This document shows positions 1-9,578 of a stretch of DNA of 64,000 bases, in pieces. The stretch comes from Haematobia irritans (Eukaryota; Arthropoda; Insecta; Diptera; Muscidae). The translations under genes and the position numbers were made by a program. Location: the NCBI RefSeq assembly GCF_050003625.1, contig NC_134398.1:65356891-65420890 (forward strand), written 5' to 3'. The notes below the pieces were generated by a model. It saw nothing but the letters and a program-made list of their open reading frames with translations, had not been told where the DNA came from and made no database searches. How positions within the stretch are numbered: position 1 is the stretch's first letter; each line of letters begins with the position of its first letter.

Positions 1-64
1 TTTACACAGCATAATTAACAGCTGGTTACAGTAAAATAAAAAAGTATAATGCATTTTTACAATA

Positions 65-292
65 CACTAATAGAAAAAGTTTCGTTATATTAACGAAATG
101 TGTCGTTAAAAGCCAGCCAATGAAACAAATTCGTTAATACTACGAAATTTTTCGTTATTATAACGAATTTTCTTTCAATCAACGTAACGTTTCGTACTAT
201 TAACGAATATTTTCATTGTATTAATGAACATGTTTCGTTATATCAATGAACATTTTTCGTTGGCTGACTTTTAATGAAATTTTCTTTGTGTG
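65..292. mobile_element. TAM-C MITE, copy 1
   Basis: Short AT-rich element flanked by TA (63-64 and 293-294) with CAC...GTG ends. One end reads CACTAATAGAAAAAGTTTCG, the other, reverse complemented, CACACAAAGAAAATTTCATT. The interior repeats short palindromic words such as TTCGTTATAACGAA, so a single strand can fold extensively. A second copy lies at 6839-7066. There is no coding capacity; it is a non-autonomous DNA transposon that presumably used a TA-targeting transposase (inference). Confidence 0.75.
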
Positions 293-299
293 TACATTA

Positions 300-671
300 A
301 AAAGAGAGAAAAGATATATTGACAGGACTGGAACTAAAAATTAGATAAAAAAGGAACAGTAAGATATGGCAGGAACAATTTGATAACAAGAATCGGGATA
401 GTAGGATAATACTGGAGTAATTTCTTCGCAGGATACCCAGATACCAGGAACAGAATGAATGTTGTATTTAGACGAGGCAGGAAAGTTTGAATAGCAGGAA
501 TACGATAATTATGGTTAAAGGGCAGGAATATAACGGGTATGATGAAAGAGAGGAAAGTAAGCTATTATGAGTCATGAATTAGAAGAATCTGGAACTAGGA
601 TGAATCAGGAACACGATGATAGCAGGAACAGACACAGGAAATGTATAGTTAAAGGACAGGAGCATAATAGG
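300..671. repeat. Purine-rich degenerate low-complexity tract
   Basis: A purine-rich stretch built on loosely repeated words such as CAGGAA and ATGAATCAGGAACAC. The same kind of sequence resumes at 1609-1715, directly after the mariner-type insertion, so the tract was one block before that element landed at a TA inside it. No coding frame or RNA gene is visible. Confidence 0.5.
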
Positions 672-673
672 TA

Positions 674-1606
674 AAGGGTGATTCTTTTGAGGTTAGGATT
701 TTCATGCATTAGTATTTGACAGATCACGTGGGATTTCAGACATGGTGTCAAAGAGAAAGATGCTCAGTATGCTTTGACATTTCATCATGAATAGACTTAC
801 GATCTGCCACAACGTCGAATTTTCAGTGAATGGGCCCTAGAAAAGTTGGCAGAAAATCCGCTTTTTTATCGACAAATTTTGTTCAGCGATGAGGCTCATT
901 TCTGGTTGAATGGCTACGTAAATAAGCAAAATTGCCGCATTTGGAGTGAAGAGCAACCAGAAGCCGTTCAAGAACTGCCCATGCATCCCGAAAAATGCAC
1001 TGTTTGGTGTGGTTTGTACGCTGGTGGAATCATTGGACCGTATTTTTTCAAAGATGCTGTTGGACGCAACGTTACGGTGAATGGCGATCGCTATCGTTCG
1101 ATGCTAACAAACTTTTTGTTGCCAAAAATGGAAGAACTGAACTTGGTTGACATGTGGTTTCAACAAGATGGCGCTACATGCCACACAGCTCGCGATTCTA
1201 TGGCCATTTTGAGGGAAAACTTCGGAGAACAATTCATCTCAAGAAATGGACCGGTAAGTTGGCCACCAAGATCATGCGATTTGACGCCTTTAGACTATTT
1301 TTTGTGGGGCTACGTCAAGTCTAAAGTCTACAGAAATAAGCCAGCAACTATTCCAGCTTTGGAAGACAACATTTCCGAAGAAATTCGGGCTATTCCGGCC
1401 GAAATGCTCGAAAAAGTTGCCCAAAATTGGACTTTCCGAATGGACCACCTAAGACGCAGCCGCGGTCAACATTTAAATGAAATTATCTTCAAAAAGTAAA
1501 TGTCATGGACCAATCTAACGTTTCAAATAAAGAACCGATGAGATTTTGCAAATTTTATGCGTTTTTTTTTTAAAAAAAGTTATCAAGCTCTTAACAAATC
1601 ACCCTT
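674..1606 (+). mobile_element. Tc1/mariner-superfamily element with DD41D spacing, copy 1, internally deleted
   Basis: A 933-bp element flanked by TA (672-673, 1607-1608), with 10-bp terminal inverted repeats AAGGGTGATT. It carries the catalytic half of a transposase, but the helix-turn-helix region is missing. The start codon context at 787 (MNRLT) is followed at about 801 by a junction into the catalytic domain in another frame. Non-autonomous. Related copies lie at 50385-51306 and from 63266 to the right edge. Confidence 0.85.
801..1499 (+). pseudogene. Tc1/mariner-type transposase (DD41D), N-terminus deleted
   Basis: Catalytic domain of a cut-and-paste DNA transposase that would excise the element and insert it at TA. 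Counting from the TTG at 846, the acidic residues lie in FSDEAHF (D15), WFQQDGATCH (D108) and DLTPLDYFLWGYVK (D150). That leaves 41 residues between the last two, the spacing described for rosa-like DD41D members of the superfamily. The frame is open from 795, in good family sequence from 801 (DLPQRRIF...), to the stop at 1497-1499. The DNA-binding N-terminus is gone and the upstream ATG at 787 is out of frame, so no active enzyme is expected. From the LNGYVNK segment to the C-terminus the predicted protein looks identical to the copy at 50492-51193, which suggests recent movement. The exact family name is less certain than the superfamily. Confidence 0.85.
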
Positions 1607-1756
1607 TATAATGAAAAGGAGTAATTTAGGCAATTACAAGTCAGGAACCAGGATGAATCAGGAACACATCAGTATAATGGAATAGAAAATAGAATAGGAG
1701 GAAGCATAAAAACGAAGTACGATATAGTTACAGTTGACAACCATTAGAGCATAAAA

Positions 1757-2695
1757 CTAATCCATAAGGATAGCGCGTTTTATACAAGTTATTGTATCAG
1801 TAAGGGAAAATAAATTAAAAGAGTGGTTAAACTCAATCATAAGACGATCCAATGGGCTAGTGGCCGCGTAGTTGTACCTGAATAATTGTAGCCTCAAGGG
1901 CAAAAAATTGCTCATTTGTCGACTTGGTACAAAGAAGTTCAAGTGTCCAATCTAGAAATCTGAGTCAATCATACCAATAACCAACATCACCATAAATAAA
2001 ATTTCCAGCATGCGCCGTCTTCTCTCAAGGGTCAGCAAATCTATCAGCTTTAATCTATTCACGTACGGGGACAAATCCGTTAACAGAAAAAGCCTTTGCA
2101 CTGACTCGATCCTATCAATATGACAATTGTAAAAAAGGAGACCAAACAATGGAACCGTATTCAAGAATCTGACGAACAAGAGACGTATATAATCGCTTAC
2201 CTAGGTAAGGGTCATCGAATTCCTTCGACCAACGCTTTATAAAACCTAAAACAGACATAGCCTTCCCAACACAAGTATCAATTTGACAGTTAAAATTCAA
2301 TTTTGTGTCCAGCCATATCCCCAAATCCTTAAAAGAAGATACCTTCTCCAGAAAATAGTCATCGATACGATAATCAGTAGATAAAGCATACCTTCTCGAA
2401 AAAGTCATACTCTTACATTTCCTCCTATTAAGTGTCATATTATTCACAACGCACCAATTAATTAGCCTATCAAAGTCGTCTTGTAACCTAGCAAAATCTA
2501 CACCTGAAGAAATAGATGCAAAAAGTTTCACATCGTCAGCATATATTAGTATCTCTGAAGATCAAATAAGAGATAGCAGATCATTCAAATACAAAGCAAA
2601 AAGAATGAGACCGAGATGACTTCCCTGCGGAACACCAGATTTAACATATACCCGCTTCGACTCATAACTCCTAAATAAAACCCTTTTGAAAGAGA
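1757..2695 (-). pseudogene. Non-LTR retrotransposon reverse transcriptase, C-terminal part, broken
   Basis: Decayed ORF2 of a jockey/I-group LINE, an RNA-dependent DNA polymerase for target-primed insertion. Reading leftwards on the minus strand: SKRVYVKSG, then GVPQGSHLG at about 2615-2636, an in-frame TGA at 2562-2564, the catalytic YADD at 2532-2543, then the thumb-like part (RQILEYGSIVWSP). A frameshift falls near 2118. The reading then continues with RIESVQRLFLLTDLSP and TLERRRRMLEILF to about 1952, shifts again, and ends with a VPSRQM...LFRYNYAATSPLDRL block, stop at 1757. The 5' part (endonuclease, ORF1, first RT motifs) is absent, the usual 5' truncation of LINEs. I cannot place the clade more precisely. 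Confidence 0.85.
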
Positions 2696-2800
2696 AGGTT
2701 AGGTTAAAAGGTTATGTTAAAGTGACAGTTCGATTTATTGTCAGGCTCACTTGGACTATTCAGTTCATGATGACTATTCAGTCCATCACCGGCGATTTCG
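2696..2800 (-). repeat. SINE-A fragment (3' tail end)
   Basis: Starts with GGTTAGGTTAAAAGGTTA-like tail sequence and continues into CAGGCTCACTTGGACTATTC, the 3' end of the SINE seen complete at 54355-54697. The tRNA-like head is missing. It abuts the broken end of the reverse transcriptase relic. Confidence 0.55.
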
Positions 2801-3784
2801 GTTACCATACATCATATTTTCATTAGTACTAACTCTTAACACATCCATTTGCTTGCCAATTTTGAACCAAGTTATCTCCAATATTATATTAAAGTTTTTG
2901 CTGGGCGGTACTGTTCAAGTTATCATTACAAAACCTGCTTGTTAGGCAATCGAAGAGAACATTCGCTACGCTTTATCATAGCAGAATGTTGGACTGCTTA
3001 TTGGGATTTCTGTAATTTATTAATTTTTATATCGAAATCCAAAAACAATCATTAATCATTTACATCTTTGCAGTTAAATTCCTTAACCCTTTCCGAATAT
3101 CTAATCACCAAACAAGACATCAAAAGTCTCTACTCCCTGCGATGACTGTCAGTAATAGTGAAGATGTGGCCGGAGTTGATAATCCATAGTCCCAAGACTT
3201 TGTCACACACAACAATCATTTGTCATATTTCTGTTTGCTTTGCTGGAATTTAGCACCAGGCAAGTGGAGATGTGAGTGTGGTACGTTCCATCATCCTTTT
3301 CCAAAGTAAAAGGAAATGCCAAAAACTTCCACTTGCTCATAAATAAATTTCTCTTTGTTTAAGGCAAACAAATTTGTTTGCCATAAAAAATGTCCAAATT
3401 ATCAAGGAGCTTAACAACAGACGACACTCGTACTAAAGCCATACATTTGATTGCTCGTATCAACAGGCTAAGAACTGGAGGATGAAGCATAGCGAGTATT
3501 AGTATGGTGAAGATGAAGGGGTGACGGGTGTAATTTTCCATATCATAAATTTGCCACATTTAATCCCACACGCCGTGACAAAAACCAACGGCAAATAGTC
3601 GTCGCTCACTCAAAATCTTTCAATTTATCATTACGATGGCAATCAAGGCGATGATGCCACTGATGATGATGATTTCAATGCCGGGATGTTTTTTCAATGG
3701 CACAATGGCTGATAATTGTTGCACCCAGTGAATCAAAAATATAACCCTTTCCAATAATCAAAAATTTCCCAAATATTTAAAAAT
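2801..3784. other. Unassigned sequence
   Basis: Nothing recognised. Part (3560-3720) has more balanced base composition and imperfect GATGATGATG, and short open frames show no domain. It could be remnant single-copy intergenic or intronic DNA. Confidence 0.4.
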
Positions 3785-4407
3785 GCATTTGCTTCTCTTA
3801 GAGGCAAGCCAAATCTGGGGATCGGTTTATATGGAGGCTATATAAAAGTGGACCGATGTGGACCAATTTTTGCATGGTTGTTAGAGACCATATACTAACA
3901 CCATGTACCAAATTTCAGCCGGATCGGATGAAATTTGCTTCTCTTAGAGGCTCCGCAAGCCAAATCTGGGGATCGGTTTATATGAGGGTTATATATAATT
4001 ATGGACCGATGTAGACCAATTTCAGCAAGACTGTTAGAGACCATATACTAACACCATGTACCAAATTTCAGCCGGATCGGATGAAATTTGCTTCTCTTAG
4101 AGGATTCGCAAGCCAAATTTGGGGGTCCGTTTATATGGAGGCTATACGTAAAAGTGGACCGATATGGCCCATTTGCAATACCATCCGACCTACATCAATA
4201 ACAACTACTTGTGCCAAGTTTCAAGTCGATAGCTTGTTTCTTTCGGAAGTTAGAGTGATTTCAACAGACGGGCGGACATGTTTAGATTGACTCAGAGTTT
4301 CACTACGACCCAGAATATATACTTTATGGGGTCTTAGAGCAATATTTCGATGTGTTACAAACGGAATGACAAAGTTACTATACCCCCATCCTATGGTGGA
4401 GGGTTTA
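3785..4407 (-). mobile_element. DINE-alpha (DINE-1/Helentron-like) copy, truncated
   Basis: Minus-strand copy. The head lies at the right end (CCCTCCACCATAGGATGGGG reversed, 4384-4404), followed by AAAGTATATATATTC and GTCCGCCCGTCTG. The central repeat (ATATAGCCCCCATATAA, ATCGGTCCA) runs leftwards to about 3785. About three array units remain and the tail is missing. The family resembles Drosophila DINE-1, a non-autonomous Helitron relative (from memory). No coding function. Confidence 0.65.
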
Positions 4408-4533
4408 AAAATGCATGGAAAGCAACGTAAATAGTCGAACACGTTTATAACGATCTTCAAATATGTATTGCAACCAACTTCAGCTTGCTATAATTTCTGA
4501 ATCGCTCTTCTGGCAGCAGACAGATTTAATTCT

Positions 4534-4728
4534 TTAAAAAAACGGACCGAAAAGATTAATTTCAATATTATTATGGTGTAATTGTTGAATATTAGAAAAT
4601 TCAGAAACAGGAGCATTGTTTACAGATGATACGGGAATATTTGATTTATCAGAAATAGTCGTTGGAAACTCGACAATAGATTTTTCAGTCGATACATTTT
4701 TGTTTGATGTGTCAACAGACGTTTTCAC
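4534..4728 (-). pseudogene. Possible decayed coding remnant, unrecognised
   Basis: A 64-codon Ser/Thr/Asn-rich open stretch (MKTSVDTSNKNVSTEKS...). At its end a run of seven T's shifts the frame. With six T's it would continue as GPFFKELNLSAARRAIQKL, which looks protein-like. No domain is recognised and it may be chance. If real, it is a remnant of a transposon or captured gene fragment between DINE-alpha and SINE-A. Confidence 0.2.
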
Positions 4729-4945
4729 TGAGTGCTGCCAGATTCCACGTTAAGCACAATGACAAGGGACCTCCTTTTTATAGCCGAGTCCAAACGGACT
4801 TAGAGAAGCTTTGAAACCCTCAGAAATGTCACCAGCATTACAGAGGTGGGATAATCCACCTCTGAAAAACTTTTTGGTGTTCGGTCCAAGCAGGAATCGA
4901 ACCCACGACCTTGTGTATGCTTGTGTATGGCTCCAGTGGCGTGAC
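4727..4945 (-). repeat. SINE-A, partial, with tRNA-like head
   Basis: Matches the body and head of the complete SINE-A at 54355-54697 (CCGAGTCC, CACTTAGAGAAGC-like, TTTTTGGTGTTCGG, GGAATCGAACCCACGACC). The B-box is intact on the minus strand (GGTTCGATTCC). The head is cut after GTGTATG and the 3' tail is missing. Confidence 0.7.
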
Positions 4946-4963
4946 GATAGTGTTTGCCTTTTA

Positions 4964-5090
4964 ACAACCATGCAAAAATTTGTCCATATCGGTCTACAAT
5001 TATATAAAGTCCCCATATAAAACGGTCCTCGACCTCGAGAGTGTCTTGAAAGAGCAAATTTCATCCGATCCGGTTGAAATTCGGTATGTA
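4964..5090 (+). repeat. DINE-alpha array fragment
   Basis: Less than one unit of the DINE-alpha array: CAACCATGCAAAAATTTG, ATATCGGTCTA, CCCCATATAAAACGG, CATCCGATCCGGTTGAAAT. No head or tail. It abuts SINE-A. Confidence 0.6.
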
Positions 5091-5109
5091 ATGTAAATAT
5101 ATGCCACCT

Positions 5110-5620
5110 ATCAACCAAGCAACAATTTGTAAATATTGTACGTAGTTAAAATAAGGTTACTTTTAACGTATTTGTGCAAATTTTTTGTTTGTAGCTAAAT
5201 TTTATTTTTTTTTTCCACAGCCCAATGAAATTATCCTTTTTTAAGTATGTCTCAAACATTTTATGAACTAAACGTGGGTATAAAGTACAATGACCCGTTC
5301 AATGACATAAGTTCAATATGAACTAAATCAGAAAACAATTTTCGTATCATTCCCAAAAATTCTAAGAATGAACTACTCTGTGATTAAAATGGTAATGATT
5401 TGGCGCCAACAATTTTTTCTTAAGTTAACTTTTTCTAACTTAACTTTTTCTGCTATCTATTACCCCCCATAATTTCGTGAATTGCAGTTAAAAGATTACA
5501 TCAAGATATTCAATTTTTTTTAAAAAACTCTTTTTTGGAAATCTCAAAATGTTATGTACCATTTTTTTTTTCAATTTTCACGCGAGGTAAACAGTTTACT
5601 TTTTTCTGTGTGTATACACC
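5110..5620 (+). repeat. TAM-D relic
   Basis: Diverged copy of the 501-bp element at 56618-57118. Shared blocks include AAGTATGTCTCAAACATTTT, GAACTAAACGTGGGTATAAA and GATTTGGCGCCAA, in the same order. The right end is CTGTGTGTATAC-like; the left end is blurred. No coding capacity. Confidence 0.6.
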
Positions 5621-6296
5621 CATTTCAGTATTTTTTTTTTTTGTTTTGAAACAAGATTTTTAACTTTTATTCACCCACTGTGATTTGCAATAAATTTTTG
5701 TGTTAAAACTTTAAGTAGTCATCTTTTGTCGCCGTTACTCCTCGGAGTGACATCTCAGTGATAATTCATACTTTTCCTTGTCATTCTTAATTATGTTGTC
5801 GCCCATAATTATGTCATTTTCATTTTGTACTCTCATTCATGCCTAGTCTGACCTCTACCCTACCCAAAAACTGCCGCTCATGTCTGATAGCATAACTCAA
5901 AAGAAGGCGACAACTTCAGAGTCATGGCAGCAGCTGGCAACAATGCTGAAGCATTAAGCCCAAGCAGCTAAAGGCTTATCTATACTTTTAATATCTTCAT
6001 TTATAAATTTGTTTATGTCAGACGCATCAGAAGAACAACCAACTTTATGTGATGTCGTCTTGTCTTTATCTCGTTGGTGAATGCAGCAACTTATGTCCGT
6101 CCGTCTATCCTTTCATCCTGTCTTTATGTCATTTCGGATGCTGGCTGAGCATTACTGTCGACCCGGCATCTTATTGTAGCAGCGTCTATTTGTATTTTAA
6201 TACGATTTTGGCCGCGTATGGATTAAAAATGTATGTAAAAATTTGTCAGCATATTTTTGAAATGTGTTTCTTTTTTTTTGTTGATTATTTTTTGAA
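5621..6296. other. Unassigned sequence
   Basis: No repeat of this window and no domain found. An open frame at 6049-6336 has cysteine-rich, hydrophobic content but no recognisable motif, so I do not call it a gene. Confidence 0.35.
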
Positions 6297-6432
6297 TTCA
6301 CTCAGAAATGTCGTACGTATTACTGAGAGGGGATAAACCACCGCTGAACATCTTGTTGGTGTTCAGTCGAATCTGGGATTGAATCCATGACCATGATTTT
6401 GTATGCACGGCGGACTTGCCAACCATTCATTG
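6297..6432 (-). repeat. SINE-A, degraded
   Basis: Recognisable by CTCAGAAATGTC, TAAACCACCGCTGAA, TTGGTGTTCAGTCGAA and a decayed tRNA-like head whose B-box is mutated (GATTGAATCCATGACC on the plus strand). An old copy. Confidence 0.55.
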
Positions 6433-6513
6433 AATCATAGTTGTTCGTTTGTAATACGATTCATGATTAAATTATATACCAAACAAAACACGAAACGTGC
6501 ATCAGCCGTTTAA

Positions 6514-7164
6514 CCCTTTTACTATGGAAGACCACTTAGGAGGATATTCGAAAAGTATACCAAACTCTATTTACACACTTTGATTTATCTTATTTATCGA
6601 TGGTATTCTAAAGTAGAGGCTTCCATCTAAATAATCTCTAAATATTTTCTTTACTGGTGAGCACTAAAATGCATTTTTTTAAACTTCTTTAACAATATAC
6701 GAAAAATACGACATTTTGAGACCATTTTACTACTATACCTGATATTATTTCGGAATCTTTTTTAAATTGTTTCTCACACTTCGATAGATATTACAATAGC
6801 GCGATATGCCATTTGGTAACAATGAAGTAATTAAGGTGCACACAAAGAAAATTTCATTAAAATTGAGCCAACGAAAATTTTTCATTGATACAACGAAACA
6901 TTTTCATTAAGATAATGAAAATGTTCGTTCATAGTACTAAACGTTTAGTTGACTAACAGAAAATTCGTTATTATAACGAAAAATGTCGTTATATCAATGA
7001 ATTTGTTTCATTGGCTCAATTTTAATGACACATTTCATTAATATAACGAAACTTTTTCTGCCAGTGTAAAATTACAACATATTTCTACATTCTGTTAGTG
7101 CAATTAAAAAAAACGACGAATTATTAAAGTTTTTAACATTAAGTTTATTTCGGTAGTGAAAGGG
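6514..7164. mobile_element. PB-3 piggyBac-like MITE, older copy, with nested TAM-C
   Basis: TTAA at 6510-6513 and 7165-7168 flanks inverted ends CCCTTTTACTA... and ...TAGTGAAAGGG. The same family is cleaner at 57924-58428 (CCCTTTCACTACCGA). TTAA duplication with CCC...GGG ends is the piggyBac signature. A TAM-C element (6839-7066) sits inside and accounts for the extra length. No transposase. Confidence 0.8.
6839..7066. mobile_element. TAM-C MITE, copy 2 (nested in PB-3)
   Basis: CACACAAAGAAAATTTCATT on the left and, reverse complemented on the right, CACTGGCAGAAAAAGTTTCG. The flanks are TG (left) and TA (right), as if one copy of a TA duplication mutated. Length 228 bp, the same as copy 1. 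Inserted after the PB-3 element. Confidence 0.8.
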
Positions 7165-7168
7165 TTAA

Positions 7169-7600
7169 ACCAGTGTTGCTCATGTTTTATAAATTCAATA
7201 TTTTTTTTTTGTGGTGAAATTCCCAAAGACAAAAATTTTCTTTTCTGGAAAACGAAACTTTTAATTGTTTCTTTCAACAACTTTATCTTTCGGAAACCTT
7301 ACCAATAAAATAAACCTTCGTTGGTCGTCAATTTCATTTCCGAGGAAGAATAATTTTGTGGATTTTTAAATTTTTAAAATATACCATGAGCAGAGAAGGT
7401 AACTTATTCCTAGAACAAAGACATCAATTTGTCTATATGAAATGTTAGGGCGAGAGAAAAGCGGTGGTCGGGTGATGATGTCGACAAATACCAGAGCCAT
7501 TCACTTTGTAACCCAACGCACTATCCACTGGATCATGTACTTCTTATACCCATTAATACCCAAAAAATCACTATAGCCATCAGTACACAAGTAACGCATA
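7169..7600. other. Unassigned sequence
   Basis: AT-rich, no recognised repeat. Includes a stretch around 7440-7560 of mixed composition. No gene evidence. Confidence 0.35.
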
Positions 7601-8050
7601 CACGCAAAGGAAAAACGGGTAATCGCAAACGCTGTTGTTTTGTTAGACTTGTTTGAATTTCTTCGAAAAGTTCAAACCTTTATCACCAAAAAATTGGTTT
7701 TTACAAAATTTTTACTTTTACATAAAAAAAATATTTTTTAATCCAAAATCACAATCCACTTTGTTTATGTCAAGCACAGTTCTTTTCTGCCTTTATGTCT
7801 TAAAGAAGACACATTTATATGTCGTGTCAAACATTTGAAAGCTTTGGAATTTTGTTTGAAATAAGTATTAAATTAAATTATTTATGTTTCCAAAAGTTGT
7901 ATTTGGTAAATCGTTTATAAGAAAATGACCGGCTAAATGGTATGTTTCTTTTAAATAAAGTTTCTTTACATCGGCTTGTGGGCGCCCAAAACTGTTATCT
8001 ATAAATATAAGCACATGACTCTATGTTTGTCTGTTGGTGACAATAACAGC
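7601..8050 (+). mobile_element. TAM-B relic (left part)
   Basis: Begins CACGCAAAGG after TA (7599-7600) and follows the TAM-B order: TTTGTTAGA, TTTATCACCAAAAAA, TTTATGTCAAGCACAG, GACACATTT, GGGCGCCC, TCTATAAATATAA, ACAATAACAGC. It lacks R1. It stops at the start of R2, where a TAM-G-like end begins at a TA (8051-8052). Confidence 0.65.
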
Positions 8051-8052
8051 TA

Positions 8053-8155
8053 CACACAAAAAATTATAACTGACACTTATTCCACTCAACACTTAATTGA
8101 ATTTGGAAACGGATTGAATTAATATGTTTATTGTTTCAATTAATTACACTAGTTT
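8053..8155. repeat. TAM-G-like fragment
   Basis: Starts CACACAAAAAATTATAACTG directly after the TA of the R2 start and contains TTAATTGAA/CAATTAATTAC words like those at 60427-60706. The right end is not clear. Confidence 0.4.
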
Positions 8156-8249
8156 ACAAAATAATTTTGTTTTTAATGTACATGTGATGAGCGGTGACTT
8201 TTCTTATGTAAATTCGCTAATGAAATTCTGCTAAATTCGAAAATGAAGG

Positions 8250-8712
8250 TTAAAAATTGTTTTATGGAACAGTTTTTGAGATATTCCGTTATTTTTAGTT
8301 TTTCGGCCTTTTTTCACTAAACAAATAATATCTTCGGGCTAGAAATGTACAATTATATTGTTGATACTTGAATGCAAGGTATTGAGATGATGAATAAACG
8401 TGTATAAATGGATCTTTGATAAGTTAAGTGGTTAAAAATATATCGACGAAATTAGGGCGAATTTTGTGCCACCGGAAAAGTATAAATCATTGAAAAAACG
8501 TCTGGATTCTCTTCATGTTTGTAAAGATGATACTTTAACATAAGAAATAAGACCAACTAGAAGAAATTCGACCGAAAACTGACAAAGTTATAAGCAATTG
8601 AGTGAACAAATCCGATGCCAAACCATATAAATATGAGCCAGTCTCCCACACAAAAATGCCACTCTGCCATGAGTTGTTTTGAAAATTCGCCCTAATTTCG
8701 TCGATATATTTT
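8250..8712 (+). repeat. FB foldback element, mostly one arm
   Basis: Similar to the left arm of the palindrome at 14786-15390 (TTTTTGAGATATTCCGTTAT, AGACCAACTAGAAGAAA, CAAAGTTATAAGCAATTGA). Most of the opposite arm is missing, but 8434-8464 and 8681-8711 are exact inverted repeats of about 30 bp (TATATCGACGAAATTAGGGC core), so a hairpin with a loop of about 215 nt remains. No coding capacity. Confidence 0.65.
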
Positions 8713-8730
8713 TACTGATATATTTTTACT

Positions 8731-8806
8731 TATAGCCGAGTCCGAAAGGCGTTTCACATTGCTGTGGAACCACTTAGAGAAGCTTTGAAACACTGAGAAA
8801 TGTCAC
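8731..8806 (-). repeat. SINE-A body fragment
   Basis: TATAGCCGAGTCCGAAAGGC through CACTTAGAGAAGCTTTGAAA to GAGAAATGTCACCA: the middle of SINE-A without head or tail. Confidence 0.65.
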
Positions 8807-9578
8807 CAAAAACAATGAAAATCCAAAGGCTCAGTTGATGTTCATTCATCAAACCAAATCATAATCATTGGTTCAAACTGTTGACGAAGTGTCAAAAATG
8901 TAAACAAAACGTAGTGTGAAGGAAAAAAAGCTTGTGTTTTCCGGCAGATGATAGTAAAACATAGAGAATCACACCAACACCTAAAACAAAAACAGTGTAC
9001 TTATGGTGAAACATCTATGTAATATGGTTGATTGTGGTTGCTGTGCTGGAAGCAGCGATCCTAACCCATAGTTTGGTGATGAAAACTTTGTTGCATATCT
9101 GTCATTATGACACATGTGTCCAACACACATTTTTTAACTGACATAAAAATATTTACTTAGTTCGGTTTTTGTTATAAAGTTTAGTAGAAATTTTCTAAAA
9201 ATTTTCCTTTCTGGTGGGTTCATGTTGAACAAAATCGAGACAATCTAATTCTTACACATATGGCCAAAATAATAAGTACACTTCGACATTTTTACTTTTG
9301 TGTACCAATTCTAATATATTTCTGTCATGTGTCTAAAATTCTTTGTTGGAAGCACTGATTCACTAAACAAGATACGCAAAAATGCCGTTATTTTGTTGTT
9401 CTAATGCGTTTAACTTTTGTAAAAGATTTGTTATTGTTTTAGCAGTGGTAATAAAGTGTTCATTTCATTAAATTAAATTAATTATTAGACGGACCAAATA
9501 AGTTATTGTTCTCCAGAGGAGAAGAGACCGAGGGAAAATCTCTTCGAAAAATCGCCAAATCTTTGAACAGATCGTTGT
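8807..9578. other. Unassigned sequence
   Basis: No match to other parts of the window and no protein motif. AT-rich with several short runs. Confidence 0.35.

Noticed and set aside
6049..6336. 95-codon frame as a host gene
   Set aside because: No domain, no clear coding bias, and its end overlaps a degraded SINE.
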